From Fibrobacteria bacterium (GTDB lineage: Bacteria > Fibrobacterota > Fibrobacteria > UBA11236), in contig JANYDA010000007.1 in NCBI GenBank assembly GCA_025360005.1, positions 1 through 64,000 on the forward strand: 64,000 nucleotides of DNA, read 5' to 3'. Below are positions 26,731 through 36,134 of this stretch, in pieces. Position 1 is the stretch's first letter; each line of letters begins with the position of its first letter. The position numbers and the translations under genes were made by a program. The notes below the pieces were generated by a model. The model was not told the origin of the DNA, did not search any database, and worked only from the letters and a program-made list of their open reading frames with translations.

Positions 26731-26894
26731 GGGAATACCCTAAGATAGCACCCGGGCTTGCCGCGCATCCGCCGTTTTTCTCCCGCTGCGCTCTCAATTA
26801 GAGAGCAGTATTTGCGGAGCGGAAAGTCCCCTCGCCCGGGAACGGGTTATTTTATATCCGTGCCCGCGCAACGGATTAGTCCACCGTAGCGCAT

Positions 26895-26935
26895 AGAGCC
26901 CCGTCCGAGCCCTTCGGTCGGGGCTCTTTCTTTTC
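26895..26935 (+). terminator. Strong intrinsic terminator without an upstream gene
   Basis: AGAGCCCCG and CGGGGCTCT form a perfect nine-base stem, extended by an inner CCGA/TCGG pairing, and TTTCTTTT follows on the plus strand. Both flanking genes are on the minus strand, so no known plus-strand gene ends here. A short transcript starting around 26860 (TTATTTTATAT just upstream could be a -10 region) is one explanation. Confidence 0.7.
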
Positions 26936-26986
26936 AGGGTTCGATTTTCAGGGTCGGAATCGGTTGCGGATTGAGGCCGCGGCGTT

Positions 26987-27499
26987 TCAGGAGGCGGAGT
27001 ATTCCTGGTAGTCGGAATCATCCGGCGGGGTTAGCAAATCGTCCAGATCCTGGAACAGGGACCAGATGCCGGGCTCATCGGTATAGCATTTGCCGGAACG
27101 CTCCGGAAGGCTGCGGTAGAATTTCCCCGCCGCGGTTTCCACCATGTAGAAGCGCATGTCCCTACCGAAGCAGGTGCCGAACGGGGAGTAACGCTGAAGT
27201 TCCCCCAGGACGCCGTTTAGCGCCTTGCGCCTGTTCCCGCCCAGGAGCAAGGCCTTGCGGGTTTCCAAGGGGCCGGCATCGGGACGGTAGGCCACCTCGC
27301 TGTAGTAAAGAGAATCGCCCACGATGCGCAGATGGATCTTGGATCCGTTGCGCGTGTCCCCTTTCATGAAGGACATCTCCATGGGTTGGGTCGCGTCGAT
27401 TTCCTTCCCGGGCGCAGCCTCACCGGCATAAGCGTTCCCCAAGGCGATTAGGCAGAAGGATTTGCAAATGATTTTGGCGAAGCGCGCGTTCCACCCCAT
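26987..27499 (-). CDS. Small secreted protein between the two TIGR02147 modules, 170 aa
   Basis: Not recognised. An N-terminal signal peptide (hydrophobic residues about 8-22, cleavage after AYA) precedes a mature domain of about 145 residues with two Cys (TCFGRD, KCYTDE) and alternating hydrophobic residues. The acidic C terminus is DDSDYQEY-like. It is transcribed away from the second module; 170 bp containing both promoters separate it from that regulator. Confidence 0.65.
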   Translation of the reverse strand: MGWNARFAKIICKSFCLIALGNAYAGEAAPGKEIDATQPMEMSFMKGDTRNGSKIHLRIVGDSLYYSEVAYRPDAGPLETRKALLLGGNRRKALNGVLGELQRYSPFGTCFGRDMRFYMVETAAGKFYRSLPERSGKCYTDEPGIWSLFQDLDDLLTPPDDSDYQEYSAS

Positions 27500-27669
27500 T
27501 TCAAAAGGATAGTTCCCCTAAGGGATTAGTTAAAGGAAATTCCCAAAAGGCATCCCCCGGAAGCGCTTCGCTCTCTGTCCGGGAGCGAGATTTTGCCCCG
27601 GTCGCCCCATTATTGCCCGCCCCAAGGATATACTTTGAGGGGACCCTATCCCTGGTCCGGATCGCAACC

Positions 27670-28509
27670 ATGCCTGATTTATTCGCCTATACCGACTACC
27701 GCAAGTTCCTCAAGGATTATTATGAGGAACAAAAGGGGAAGGACCCCAAGTTTTCCCATCGCTACTTCACCATGAAGGTGGGGTTCAGTTCTTCCGGCTA
27801 TTTCTCGGACGTGCTTTCCGGTAAGAAGAATCTCTCGGGCGCGTTCATGTTGAAGTTCGCCAAGGCGCTCAAGCTGGCCAAGGATGAAGAGGAATATTTC
27901 CTGAACCTGATCAGTTTCAACCAGGCCAAGACCCTGGAGGAGAAGAACCGGTTCTACGAAAAGATGATGACCGGCGGCAAGGTCAAGTTCGATGTGCTGG
28001 AGCCGGATAAATACGAATACTTCAGCAAGTGGTATTATGCTGCGGTACGGGAAATCCTCCACTACCTTCCTTTCCAGGAGGACTATAAGACGCTCGCCAA
28101 GATCCTGGACCCGCCCATATCCGCCAAAGAGGCGCGCAAGGCCATTGAGCTGCTCGCCTCCCTCGGCTTCATCGCCAAGGACGCCTCCGGGAATTGGCGA
28201 CCGGCATCCGCCAACATCAGCACCGGAGGTGGATTCAACGGTCTCAACGTCGCCAACTTCCACCACAATACGCTTAAGCTCGCCATCCGCGCGCTGGATG
28301 AGTTCCCGCCGGAGCAGAAAGGATTTTCCACCCTCACGCTCCCGCTCACGGGCGAGAAAATCCGCAAGGCGAAGTTGGCGATCAAGAATCTGCGGATGTA
28401 CCTTTTGGCGCTCTCGGAAAACGGCAGCAAAGCCGATCGCGTGTACCAGTTCAATTTCCAATTGTTTCCCGTGACCCGGATTGAAAAGGCGGAGGGGGAT
28501 GGCGCTTAA
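27670..28509 (+). CDS. TIGR02147 family protein (copy 2)
   Basis: 279 residues, with the same layout as copy 1: YTDYRKFLKDYY at the N terminus, then SSGYFSDVLSGKKNLS, DEEEYFLNLISFNQAKT, FSKWYYAAVREIL and a winged-helix-like region, ending in VYQFNFQLFPVTR (copy 1 ends similarly in VNVLNIQLFPGAR). I chose ATG 27670 because the family alignment starts there. Its end overlaps the start of the following lipoprotein gene by 11 bases, the same kind of coupling as copy 1. Probably a regulator of, or dedicated partner for, the linked surface protein. Confidence 0.85.
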   Translation: MPDLFAYTDYRKFLKDYYEEQKGKDPKFSHRYFTMKVGFSSSGYFSDVLSGKKNLSGAFMLKFAKALKLAKDEEEYFLNLISFNQAKTLEEKNRFYEKMMTGGKVKFDVLEPDKYEYFSKWYYAAVREILHYLPFQEDYKTLAKILDPPISAKEARKAIELLASLGFIAKDASGNWRPASANISTGGGFNGLNVANFHHNTLKLAIRALDEFPPEQKGFSTLTLPLTGEKIRKAKLAIKNLRMYLLALSENGSKADRVYQFNFQLFPVTRIEKAEGDGA

Positions 28510-29818
28510 GGGAAAGAATCCCATCGGTGTTTTGCGACGCGGCTGGCTTGGCCTGGCCGCGTTTTTCGCTTTGGCATTCCTTTCCGCCGACCTGGGCTGC
28601 CAAACCGGGACGGAAGTGTCGGATCCCCATGAGTTGTTGGGTTTGGTGCAATTGGAAGATGGGACGCCGGCCGTCGGGGCAAAGGTGGTCGCAATTGCCA
28701 CTTCGGTGGAAGAAAACCCGGCCGTGAAAGGGGCTGACAGCCAACGTGCCGGATTGAAATCCACCGATATCGCCTACACCAATGGGGAAGGCAAATTCCA
28801 TTTCGATTCCCTGCTCAGCGGGAGATATGATTTGACCTTTGAAGATTCTTCCTCTAACCTCAATTTGAAGAAGGTGGGAATCAAGCGGAACCTCAGACCC
28901 ATTCTGCCCTATGAAGGCGAAGGCCTACCCTTTATCATCAATCTCAGGACCCCGGGGCAATTAGAAGGTACCGTAACGGACGTGGACAACGGTTCCGTTC
29001 TGGATAGCGTGATTTGCCAAGTGGATGGCACGCCTTATTGGGCCTCCACGCAAAATGGCAAGTTCCACTTCTTTCTTGCGGAAGGTGGGTACCGGGTACT
29101 TTGCCAGAAGCCCCCCTATACGAGTGTTTCCATGTACACGGAGGTGAATTCCGGACAGTCCAAAGAGATCTCCTTCCAACTGGACCAGGGACCCTCGGGA
29201 AAACCGAAACCATTTCCGGATACGGTCATCGCCGTGTACAATCCCATCACTGGAGTGGTGACCCTCACCTGGTCCAAGGTCAACTTTCCGCAGCTTGTCA
29301 TGTATGGCATACGGGCCCGGGATTCCGCGCAAACCGGAGCGCCCAGGACCCTGTTGAGCACGGATACCACCACTATCGATCAACCTTACAAAGATCAGTC
29401 CGACACGGTTGCGAAAAAAAACCTCTACTATTCGGTCTATTGCTTGAAAAGCGACCATGTATTCGGGACGGGAACCGAACCGATAAAGGTAGTCGCCACG
29501 CGGCCCACCTCCTTCGGCGCGGACCTGGACGTGCGCATTCTTCCCGCGGATTCGGCCTACAAAGTGGGCGATACGGCGCGCGTCGTGGGGACCTTCACCA
29601 ACCCATTCCGGGACAACCGCCTGTTGCAATGGAAGATCAAAAATTCCAACGACAGTTTGCGCGACCTGGAACTGACCGGGCGCGCAGGCAGCGATACCTT
29701 GCTTTTCCCTTGCGACTCGGCGGGCACGATGCAAATCGGGATCCAGGTCACGGATGTTTCCGGAATCGTCACATCGGCCTATAAACAGCTGATTATCAAC
29801 CCGAGAATCGTGCCTTAG
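28499..29818 (+). CDS. Lipoprotein with carboxypeptidase-regulatory-like domains, 439 aa
   Basis: A lipoprotein signal peptide ends in SADLGC (Cys near 35). The mature part has two transthyretin-like beta domains: one at about 45-115 (GLVQLEDGTPAVGAKV, then GKFHFDSLLSGRYDL) and one at about 150-225 (GTVTDVDNGSVLDSV, then GKFHFFLAEGGYRV). A fibronectin-like part follows (about 240-330), then a PKD-like end. No catalytic domain. ATG 28499 follows GGAGGGGG and lies inside the regulator's last codons. Likely outer-membrane-attached and perhaps carbohydrate-binding. Confidence 0.72.
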   Translation: MALKGKNPIGVLRRGWLGLAAFFALAFLSADLGCQTGTEVSDPHELLGLVQLEDGTPAVGAKVVAIATSVEENPAVKGADSQRAGLKSTDIAYTNGEGKFHFDSLLSGRYDLTFEDSSSNLNLKKVGIKRNLRPILPYEGEGLPFIINLRTPGQLEGTVTDVDNGSVLDSVICQVDGTPYWASTQNGKFHFFLAEGGYRVLCQKPPYTSVSMYTEVNSGQSKEISFQLDQGPSGKPKPFPDTVIAVYNPITGVVTLTWSKVNFPQLVMYGIRARDSAQTGAPRTLLSTDTTTIDQPYKDQSDTVAKKNLYYSVYCLKSDHVFGTGTEPIKVVATRPTSFGADLDVRILPADSAYKVGDTARVVGTFTNPFRDNRLLQWKIKNSNDSLRDLELTGRAGSDTLLFPCDSAGTMQIGIQVTDVSGIVTSAYKQLIINPRIVP

Positions 29819-30304
29819 CCGGAGCGGGACGGGCGCGCAAGGGTTGCCCACCTTGGCTTGTCGGCTGGATAAAACCTGACCGCTCCTCCTGCTTCCTCCT
29901 TCGCTCCCAATCCATCCGCCGCCATTGACGCCCCTTTTCCCAGTGGGAAACCCCGCTTCCATACGCTAAGGATATTGGTCCCGTTTTTGCGCTGCTCTAA
30001 GCATCATGAATTACCATGGGCTCGTATCGGCAAAACATTCGCCCCGCGCTTGCGGGGATTGGCCCCGGACTGACCGCAGGCCGGATCGGCGTGTCCCGTC
30101 GGGAGAATTTCTGTCCCAGGTTCGGGAATTGGAAACGTCCAAAGGGAAGGTGCTGAAAAAGGATGGGCACTTTCCGGGAGCCGGATCGTCTAACCCAACG
30201 GGAGCTTGCTGCGGATTCCGCCCTCGCGATCGCTCTGAAAAAAAGAGCGGGAAGTGCAAGTGCGGGGACATTAACTGGCTTGGCCAAGGAATAGATTTCC
30301 CATT
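29819..30304. other. Intergenic region before the histidine kinase
   Basis: 486 bp without a convincing gene. An open frame at 30006-30311 exists but has no family resemblance, low-quality composition and no ribosome-binding site. The region should contain the kinase promoter. Confidence 0.5.
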
Positions 30305-31330
30305 ATGGTAGCACATAAGATGACGACTGGAATGTCCTACATAACCCTGGGAGCCTTGGCCTCTTTCTTGGGTTTCTGGGGAAGCTCCGCGGGAGCCCGA
30401 TTCCCCCTGTTCCACGCCTACCCCACGCTTTTCGTATTCGGCATGGCGTTGACGGGAATGGCCTTGCTGATCCGCAGAGGCAAGCGTTCGCATTGGCCGG
30501 AAGCCTATCCCCCGCAGCGTTCGGGAACGGCCAGGTATGATGCCGGAGCGGCACCCGCGATCCGCGGCGGCGAGCAGAGGAGAGAAGCAGAGCGCGTGGG
30601 GGACGCGGCACTGCTGGGCCATGAGATGAAGAATTACCTGTGCACGCTCCGGGGCAATGCCCGCTTGTTGCGGCAACGGGTACAAGGAACCGATAACGAA
30701 ATCATCGATCGCATCGACCGGGTGGTGGAAAAATTGGAGTCCTTCACCCGGAACATGGAGAAGGCTCCCGATGCCACCGCCAGCGGCGTGCTTTGGCGCC
30801 TGCATATGGGCGATGCGGCCAAAGCCTGCGTCAAGACCCACTTCTATGGGGAGACGGAAGGATTCCGTTGGGACATCCAGGATTCCGCGCCCACCCTGCT
30901 GGGGGATCCCGATCGTCTGGAGCAGGTTTTCCTGAACCTGTACGCCAATGCCATGGAAGCGGATGCCCGGGAGGTGATCACTTCCCTGCATCGGGCGGAG
31001 GGGGCCCTGCAACTGCGCATCGAGGATGATGGGCGCGGTTGCGCTCCGGAAGATCTGGGGCGAATCTTCGAGCCGTTCTTCACCACCAAATCCGGTCCCA
31101 CGCGCCGGGGATTGGGGATGTTCATCGTACAATCGATAGTGGAGAATCACGGAGGGCGCATCCGGGTGGAAAGCAAGAATGGATCGGTCGATGGGGCGCA
31201 TGGCCTGGTCTTCACCCTGGATTTCCCCTTGTCCCCGGAAGCTCCCGGAGCGCCGGAAGCGCTTTTCCACAACCGCGCTATCGAACCTTCCTCCCTGCCT
31301 TGGCTTTTGCCTTTGCCAAAGACTTTCTGA
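30305..31330 (+). CDS. Membrane-bound sensor histidine kinase
   Basis: 341 residues. Two membrane segments (about 11-30 and 42-58) with almost no periplasmic loop, then a linker. The phosphoacceptor motif is LLGHEMKNYL (near residue 104), the N box LYANAMEADA (near 216), and the G boxes EDDGRGCAPEDLG and RRGLGMFIVQSI. It belongs to the NtrB-like group that ends with FEPFFTTK. No adjacent response regulator. It lies between the second TIGR02147 module and nuoJ. Confidence 0.82.
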   Translation: MVAHKMTTGMSYITLGALASFLGFWGSSAGARFPLFHAYPTLFVFGMALTGMALLIRRGKRSHWPEAYPPQRSGTARYDAGAAPAIRGGEQRREAERVGDAALLGHEMKNYLCTLRGNARLLRQRVQGTDNEIIDRIDRVVEKLESFTRNMEKAPDATASGVLWRLHMGDAAKACVKTHFYGETEGFRWDIQDSAPTLLGDPDRLEQVFLNLYANAMEADAREVITSLHRAEGALQLRIEDDGRGCAPEDLGRIFEPFFTTKSGPTRRGLGMFIVQSIVENHGGRIRVESKNGSVDGAHGLVFTLDFPLSPEAPGAPEALFHNRAIEPSSLPWLLPLPKTF

Positions 31331-31588
31331 TCTCGCCCGGACGGCGGCCCGCGCTCCGATGGAAATTACCCGATTCCGTCCAGCCTGCGGCCGCCGTCAC
31401 TACCTCTCCTGACACTTTAAGCCAGTACCGCGGGGCGTTCCGGAAGAGCGCCTTGCCTTTATTTTCCCGGGGTTTCTTTCTAAATTCCAGCCGGAAATGG
31501 GAGAACCCGGCGGTTCTCCGCAGGTTTTCCGCCCCGTCGGCTAAGTTTAATCCGGGAGCGGGCCCATACTCCATAAGGTCAGGGAATA

Positions 31589-32236
31589 GTGCCAGTTTCA
31601 CCCGTCGTCGAGATCACCTTCGCCCTGTCCGCCCTCGTCATCCTGCTGAGTTCCTTGGCGGTGGTACTGGTCAAGAATCCGGTGCGCGCCACGCTTCTGC
31701 TCATCGTAGCCTTCATCCCCACGTCCCTGGTGTACATCCTTTTGCAGGCCGCCTTCGTCGGTATCCTGCAAATCCTGGTGTATGCCGGCGCCATCATGAT
31801 GCTGTTCACTTTCGTTATCATGATGATCAACCCTTCCCCCAAGGACGGCGAATCGCCGGCGGGCGGATCGGAAGGCGGCGAAGGCGGGTTTTCGGGAATG
31901 CGCGGCGCCTTGATCGGGCTGCTGGTGGTAGGCGCGCTGGGGGCGCTGCTATTGCCCAAGGTTTACCATGCGGCGTCGCAGGTTTCCGTGGCACCCGTGA
32001 CCAAGCCCGGATTCGGCGAACTCTCCTCCATCTCGGCGCTGTTGTTCGAGGATCCCGCCAACAATCCCCTCACCGTTTCCTTTGAACTGATCTCCTTTCT
32101 GATCCTGGTGGGAATCATCGCCGCCCTGAACTTCTCCCGCCGCAAAGGCGCGGAAGCCCGCATGGAAAACTCCATCACCACCCGTCCCACGGAGGCCCTG
32201 CCGATTCTACAGCGCGAGGCCCTGGAACCCAAATGA
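31589..32236 (+). CDS. nuoJ: NADH-quinone oxidoreductase subunit J
   Basis: Membrane subunit of complex I. 215 residues with five hydrophobic segments and the conserved NPVRATLLLI and LQILVYAGAIMMLF (pi-bulge region of TM3). A Gly/Ser-rich loop lies near residue 90. GTG start. First gene of the second nuo block, so it needs a promoter of its own within 31331-31588. Confidence 0.93.
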   Translation: MPVSPVVEITFALSALVILLSSLAVVLVKNPVRATLLLIVAFIPTSLVYILLQAAFVGILQILVYAGAIMMLFTFVIMMINPSPKDGESPAGGSEGGEGGFSGMRGALIGLLVVGALGALLLPKVYHAASQVSVAPVTKPGFGELSSISALLFEDPANNPLTVSFELISFLILVGIIAALNFSRRKGAEARMENSITTRPTEALPILQREALEPK

Positions 32237-32559
32237 GCGTATCCCTGTTCAATCTTCCCGATTGCCTGATGCTTTCCCTGGCGCTGGTTTTGATCGGCAG
32301 CTACGGCGTGTTCCGCCGCCGCAGCCTGATCCTTGTGCTGCTCTCGATCGAAGTGATGCTGAACGGGGTGAACCTGTCCCTCATCTCCTTCAATTTCTTC
32401 CGCTGGGGAACGGTTGAGAACAGCCATTACCTGTACATGCTGTCCATCGGCGTGGCCGCCGTAGAAGCGGCGGTGGGGCTTTCCATGGTCATCGTGCTGT
32501 TCAAGAATTACAACGACATCACCCGCAACCGGATTTCCCAGCTGGGAGAACGCGCCTGA
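32233..32559 (+). CDS. nuoK: NADH-quinone oxidoreductase subunit K
   Basis: Small membrane subunit; its glutamates are part of the proton path. 108 residues with three membrane segments, including the conserved IEVMLNGVNL (Glu near 36) and VAAVEAAVGLS (Glu near 76). It overlaps nuoJ by four bases and nuoL by one. Confidence 0.95.
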   Translation: MSVSLFNLPDCLMLSLALVLIGSYGVFRRRSLILVLLSIEVMLNGVNLSLISFNFFRWGTVENSHYLYMLSIGVAAVEAAVGLSMVIVLFKNYNDITRNRISQLGERA

Positions 32560-34571
32560 TGAATCCCTGGCTGTTGCTGCTCATCCCCCTGTTACCCGGC
32601 CTCTCCGCGGCCCTGCTGGCCTTGCTCGGCGGCCGCCTTCCTTATAACGCCATCGGCGGCCTGGCGGCGGCGGCGGCGGGCGGCTCCTTCGCCATCGTGC
32701 TTTCCTTTTGCGGGGCCGGCGTGTTCGGCGCGGGCCAGCCGATCGATTTCGACGCGGGTCCCTGGATCGCCACGCAAGGTTTCCAGGCGGGATTGCATTT
32801 GCACCTGGATTCCATTTCGCTCTGCATGTGCCTGCTGGTCACCTTCTTCGGCTTCCTCATCAGCGTCTATTCCATCGGCTACATGCGGCACGATTCCGAG
32901 CAGGGCCGGTTCTTCGCCAGCCTCAACCTGTTCGTGGCCTCCATGCTCACCTTGGTGCTGGCGGATAACCTGGTGCTCATCTTCCTGGGTTGGGAAGGCG
33001 TGGGGCTGTGCTCCTACCTGCTCATCGGGCACTATTGGCGGCAGAAGGATGTCCCCCTCGCGGCCTTCCGCGCTTTCTTCGTGAACCGCATCGGGGACGT
33101 GTTCTTCCTGCTGGGCGTATTCTCGATGTTCTCCCTGTTCGGCACCGTGTCCCTTTCCGAATTGGCCGCGCATGGGCCTACCCTCGCCAGCATCCATTCC
33201 GGCCAGGCGGCGTTGGCGGCTTTCTTCCTGCTCGGCGGCGCCTTCGCCAAATCCGCTCAGGCCCCTTTGCACGTGTGGCTGGCCGATGCCATGGCCGGTC
33301 CCACGCCGGTTTCCGCGCTCATCCACGCGGCCACCATGGTCACGGCCGGCGTCTATTTGCTGGCCCGTCTGGATTGGCTGTACGCCGTTTCCCCGGAAGC
33401 GCGGCTCATCGTCGCCATCTGCGCGCTGGTCACCCTGGTGCTAGGAGCGGTGCTGGCGCTGGTGCAAACGGACATCAAGAAAATCCTGGCCTACTCCACG
33501 CTCTCCAACCTGGCCCTGATGTTCCTGGCCCTGGCGGCGGGCTCGACGGGCGCGGGCATGTTGCACCTGTTCGGCCATGCCTTCTTCAAGGCACTCCTGT
33601 TCCTGGCGGCCGGCAGCGTCATCGTCGCGGCGCATCATGAACAGGACGTGCGCAACCTGCGCGGCGTGCTCAAGAAGCTTCCCGTCACCAACATCGCCTT
33701 CCTGGTCGGCTGCATCGGCGGCGCGGGCCTGATCCCCTATCTGGCCGCCGGGTTTTTCAGCAAGGAGGCGGTGCTGGGCGCCATTGAGGAAGCGGAGTTC
33801 AGCGGTTTTGGATTCACTTTGTCCGGCCGCCTGGTCCACGCCATCGTGGTCGCGGTGGAGACGCTTTCGGTGGTCTATCTGTTCCGCTTGTACGGATACC
33901 TGCGCAGCGATGCCATCGCGCCGGAAATTCCCCGGCCGGCTCCCGGCGATCATACGCCTGCGGCCCATGCCTCTCACGCGCTCCACGCCGATAGCAATAG
34001 CGATCACCACGATGCAGGCCGCCATGGCGGCGCGATCAAGGAAACCAGTCCGGCCATCCGTTTGGTGCTCGGCATCCTGATCCTGGCGGCGCCGGTATTC
34101 GGCGTGCTGAGCGCGTCCCGCGCCTTCGGCGGCAAGGGCTTCATCTGGTCCATCATCACCGGCGGCGGCGCGGAACCGGAAGGCGTGAGCCTTATCCATG
34201 CCTTGCCTTTCCTGATCGCGAATATCGCGCTGGCCGGATTGGTCTTCGCGGCCTTCTCCAATACCAAGCGGCGGGAAGCCTTGCTGGGCAGGCTCAAGGG
34301 CCTGAAGCTGGGCGCATACGGCCCCTTGTCGCGCAAATTCTATTTCGACGATCTGTACGAAGCCGTCATCGTGGTCCCCCTGAAGGCCGCGGCCTATTTG
34401 AGCCGCCTGATCCTGGAGAACGTTTTCACCGGTATCATCACCGTTACCGGGTGGCTGGGGCTGGGATTGTCGCTGGGATTGCGCCGCCTGCAAACCGGCA
34501 AGGTCCATCAATACGCCGTGGCCGTGCTGCTCGCCATCTTCATCCTGGCCTTCTACCTGGGAGGGCATTGA
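32559..34571 (+). CDS. nuoL: NADH-quinone oxidoreductase subunit L
   Basis: Distal antiporter-like proton-pumping subunit. 670 residues with 14-16 membrane segments and the lateral helix at the C terminus. The conserved core includes GWEGVGLCSYLLIG (Glu near 146), APLHVWLADAMAGPTPVSALIHAATMVTAG in pieces, and the KKILAYSTLSNL stretch. A His/Ala/Asp-rich loop (about residues 465-490, many His) interrupts the C-terminal part and looks specific to this lineage. Confidence 0.95.
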   Translation: MNPWLLLLIPLLPGLSAALLALLGGRLPYNAIGGLAAAAAGGSFAIVLSFCGAGVFGAGQPIDFDAGPWIATQGFQAGLHLHLDSISLCMCLLVTFFGFLISVYSIGYMRHDSEQGRFFASLNLFVASMLTLVLADNLVLIFLGWEGVGLCSYLLIGHYWRQKDVPLAAFRAFFVNRIGDVFFLLGVFSMFSLFGTVSLSELAAHGPTLASIHSGQAALAAFFLLGGAFAKSAQAPLHVWLADAMAGPTPVSALIHAATMVTAGVYLLARLDWLYAVSPEARLIVAICALVTLVLGAVLALVQTDIKKILAYSTLSNLALMFLALAAGSTGAGMLHLFGHAFFKALLFLAAGSVIVAAHHEQDVRNLRGVLKKLPVTNIAFLVGCIGGAGLIPYLAAGFFSKEAVLGAIEEAEFSGFGFTLSGRLVHAIVVAVETLSVVYLFRLYGYLRSDAIAPEIPRPAPGDHTPAAHASHALHADSNSDHHDAGRHGGAIKETSPAIRLVLGILILAAPVFGVLSASRAFGGKGFIWSIITGGGAEPEGVSLIHALPFLIANIALAGLVFAAFSNTKRREALLGRLKGLKLGAYGPLSRKFYFDDLYEAVIVVPLKAAAYLSRLILENVFTGIITVTGWLGLGLSLGLRRLQTGKVHQYAVAVLLAIFILAFYLGGH

Positions 34572-34574
34572 TCC

Positions 34575-36134
34575 ATGCACTCGTTCGCGGCCTTTCTGCC
34601 TTTGGCCATCCTCCTCCCCTTGGCGGCCCTGCTGTTGCACGGGGGAGCGCCCGCGCGCTCCGGTTCCTCCAAATCGTCCCACCCAAAATCATCCAACCTA
34701 GTCCATGCCAAGGCCGCGCTCCTGTTCCAGTGGGGCTACGGGATTTTCCTGATCTGGATCTCCATCATGGCCATGACCGTTCCGGAAGGCCTGGTGCTGC
34801 GCGGCGGCAGCCTGCCGTTCGGGGCCACCAATATCATCCTGCAACCCACCCTCTACATCGACGGGCGCAATGCGCCCTTCCTGCTGTTGCTGGGAATCTG
34901 CCTGCCTCTGATCTTCACCTGGCTGCGCGACCGGGAAGGCCGGTACGGCTCTTCCTATTACGTCTCCGCCAACCTGTTGTCGCTGAGCCTGGCCGGCGTC
35001 TTCATCTCGGACAGCCTATTGCTTTTCTACCTGTTCTGGGAAACCGCCTTGCTGGGCGCGTATTTCTGGATCGGCATGCACGGGCGCGCCAACATCCACA
35101 CCGGTTCGGTCTATACCGCCTTGGTGCGTTTTTGCCTGGTCACCTTGCTGGGCAGCTTGCCCATGCTGGTCTCCATCATCGCCCTCTGCGCGATAGCCGG
35201 CAAGGATCCCGGCATCGGCGGGATCGCCGCCATCGTGAACGATATGCCTGCGGTCCAGCGTTGGTGGGTATTCGCGGGCTTCGCGCTGGCCTTCGCCGTC
35301 AAGCTGCCCTTGCTGGGCTTCCATGGCTGGCTGCGGGATACCTACAACGTCTCCGCGCCGGCCTGCCGCGCAGTGCTTTCCGCTCTCATGTCCAAAATGG
35401 GCGCCTACGGTCTCATCCTGGTGTTGGCTCCCGGGTTCCCGCAGGAGATCGCGCGACTGGCCCCGTACTTGCAGACTTTATGCGTGATGGGGGCCGTGTA
35501 CGGCGCCTTCCTGTGCCTGGCGCAGGATAGGCTCATCGACATCCTGGTCTACTCTTCTTTGTCGCATTTGAGCCTGGTCGCCTTGGGCGTGTTCTCGGCC
35601 TCCGGCGACGTGGCCACCACGGGCATGACGGGCGCCATCTTCCAGGTCTTCAACCACGGCCTCATCATGGCGGCCCTGTTCTCCTTCGATGCCCGCATCT
35701 TCACCAGCGGCGATAGTCCTTCGCTATCGGCCGGCGGCGGCCTGCGCAGCGGCCAACGCCGTTTGGCGGCGGTATTGCTCACCGCCATCTTCGCTTCCGC
35801 CAGCCTGCCCGGCCTCAGCAATTTCGCGGGGGAGATCCTGGTCCTGTTCTCGGCCTTCCGCTCTTCGCCCTGGATCACCTTCCTGGCCTCCCTGGGCGCC
35901 CTGATCGGCGCGGCGGCCCTGGTACGGGCCTTCCACAGGATTTTCCTGGGCGCCCCCAAGGGCGACGGCGCGGGCTTTACCCAAGCGGCGGATTTCTCGC
36001 TGGGGGAAACCGGATTGGCCCTGGGCCTTATCGCCTTGTGGCTGGTGCTGGGACTCTATCCCATGCTCTTCATCCAACCTGTGGAAAAGACCCTCCTCTC
36101 CATCGGGGCCGGCGGCCTGGCGGGACTGCAATGA
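34575..36134 (+). CDS. nuoM: NADH-quinone oxidoreductase subunit M
   Basis: Antiporter-like proton-pumping subunit. 519 residues with about 14 membrane segments. Conserved positions: FWETALLGAYFWIG (Glu near 155), KLPLLGFHGWLRD and the SSLSHLSLVALG stretch. The NuoM-typical FHGWL (others have FHTWLP) with RDTYNVSAPACRAVLSALM is slightly divergent from the usual DAHVEAPTAGSV. Its stop overlaps the nuoN start. Confidence 0.93.
   Translation: MHSFAAFLPLAILLPLAALLLHGGAPARSGSSKSSHPKSSNLVHAKAALLFQWGYGIFLIWISIMAMTVPEGLVLRGGSLPFGATNIILQPTLYIDGRNAPFLLLLGICLPLIFTWLRDREGRYGSSYYVSANLLSLSLAGVFISDSLLLFYLFWETALLGAYFWIGMHGRANIHTGSVYTALVRFCLVTLLGSLPMLVSIIALCAIAGKDPGIGGIAAIVNDMPAVQRWWVFAGFALAFAVKLPLLGFHGWLRDTYNVSAPACRAVLSALMSKMGAYGLILVLAPGFPQEIARLAPYLQTLCVMGAVYGAFLCLAQDRLIDILVYSSLSHLSLVALGVFSASGDVATTGMTGAIFQVFNHGLIMAALFSFDARIFTSGDSPSLSAGGGLRSGQRRLAAVLLTAIFASASLPGLSNFAGEILVLFSAFRSSPWITFLASLGALIGAAALVRAFHRIFLGAPKGDGAGFTQAADFSLGETGLALGLIALWLVLGLYPMLFIQPVEKTLLSIGAGGLAGLQ

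Noticed and set aside
26838-26935. A tRNA ending in the hairpin at 26895-26927
   Set aside because: No cloverleaf, anticodon arm or T-loop consensus can be formed; only a terminator hairpin is supported.
30006-30311. A 101-codon frame before the histidine kinase
   Set aside because: No ribosome-binding site, no family resemblance and a low-quality sequence.
33441-34682. A 413-codon minus-strand open frame inside nuoL
   Set aside because: Antisense to nuoL, rich in Gln, His and Arg as expected of a shadow of a membrane protein gene.
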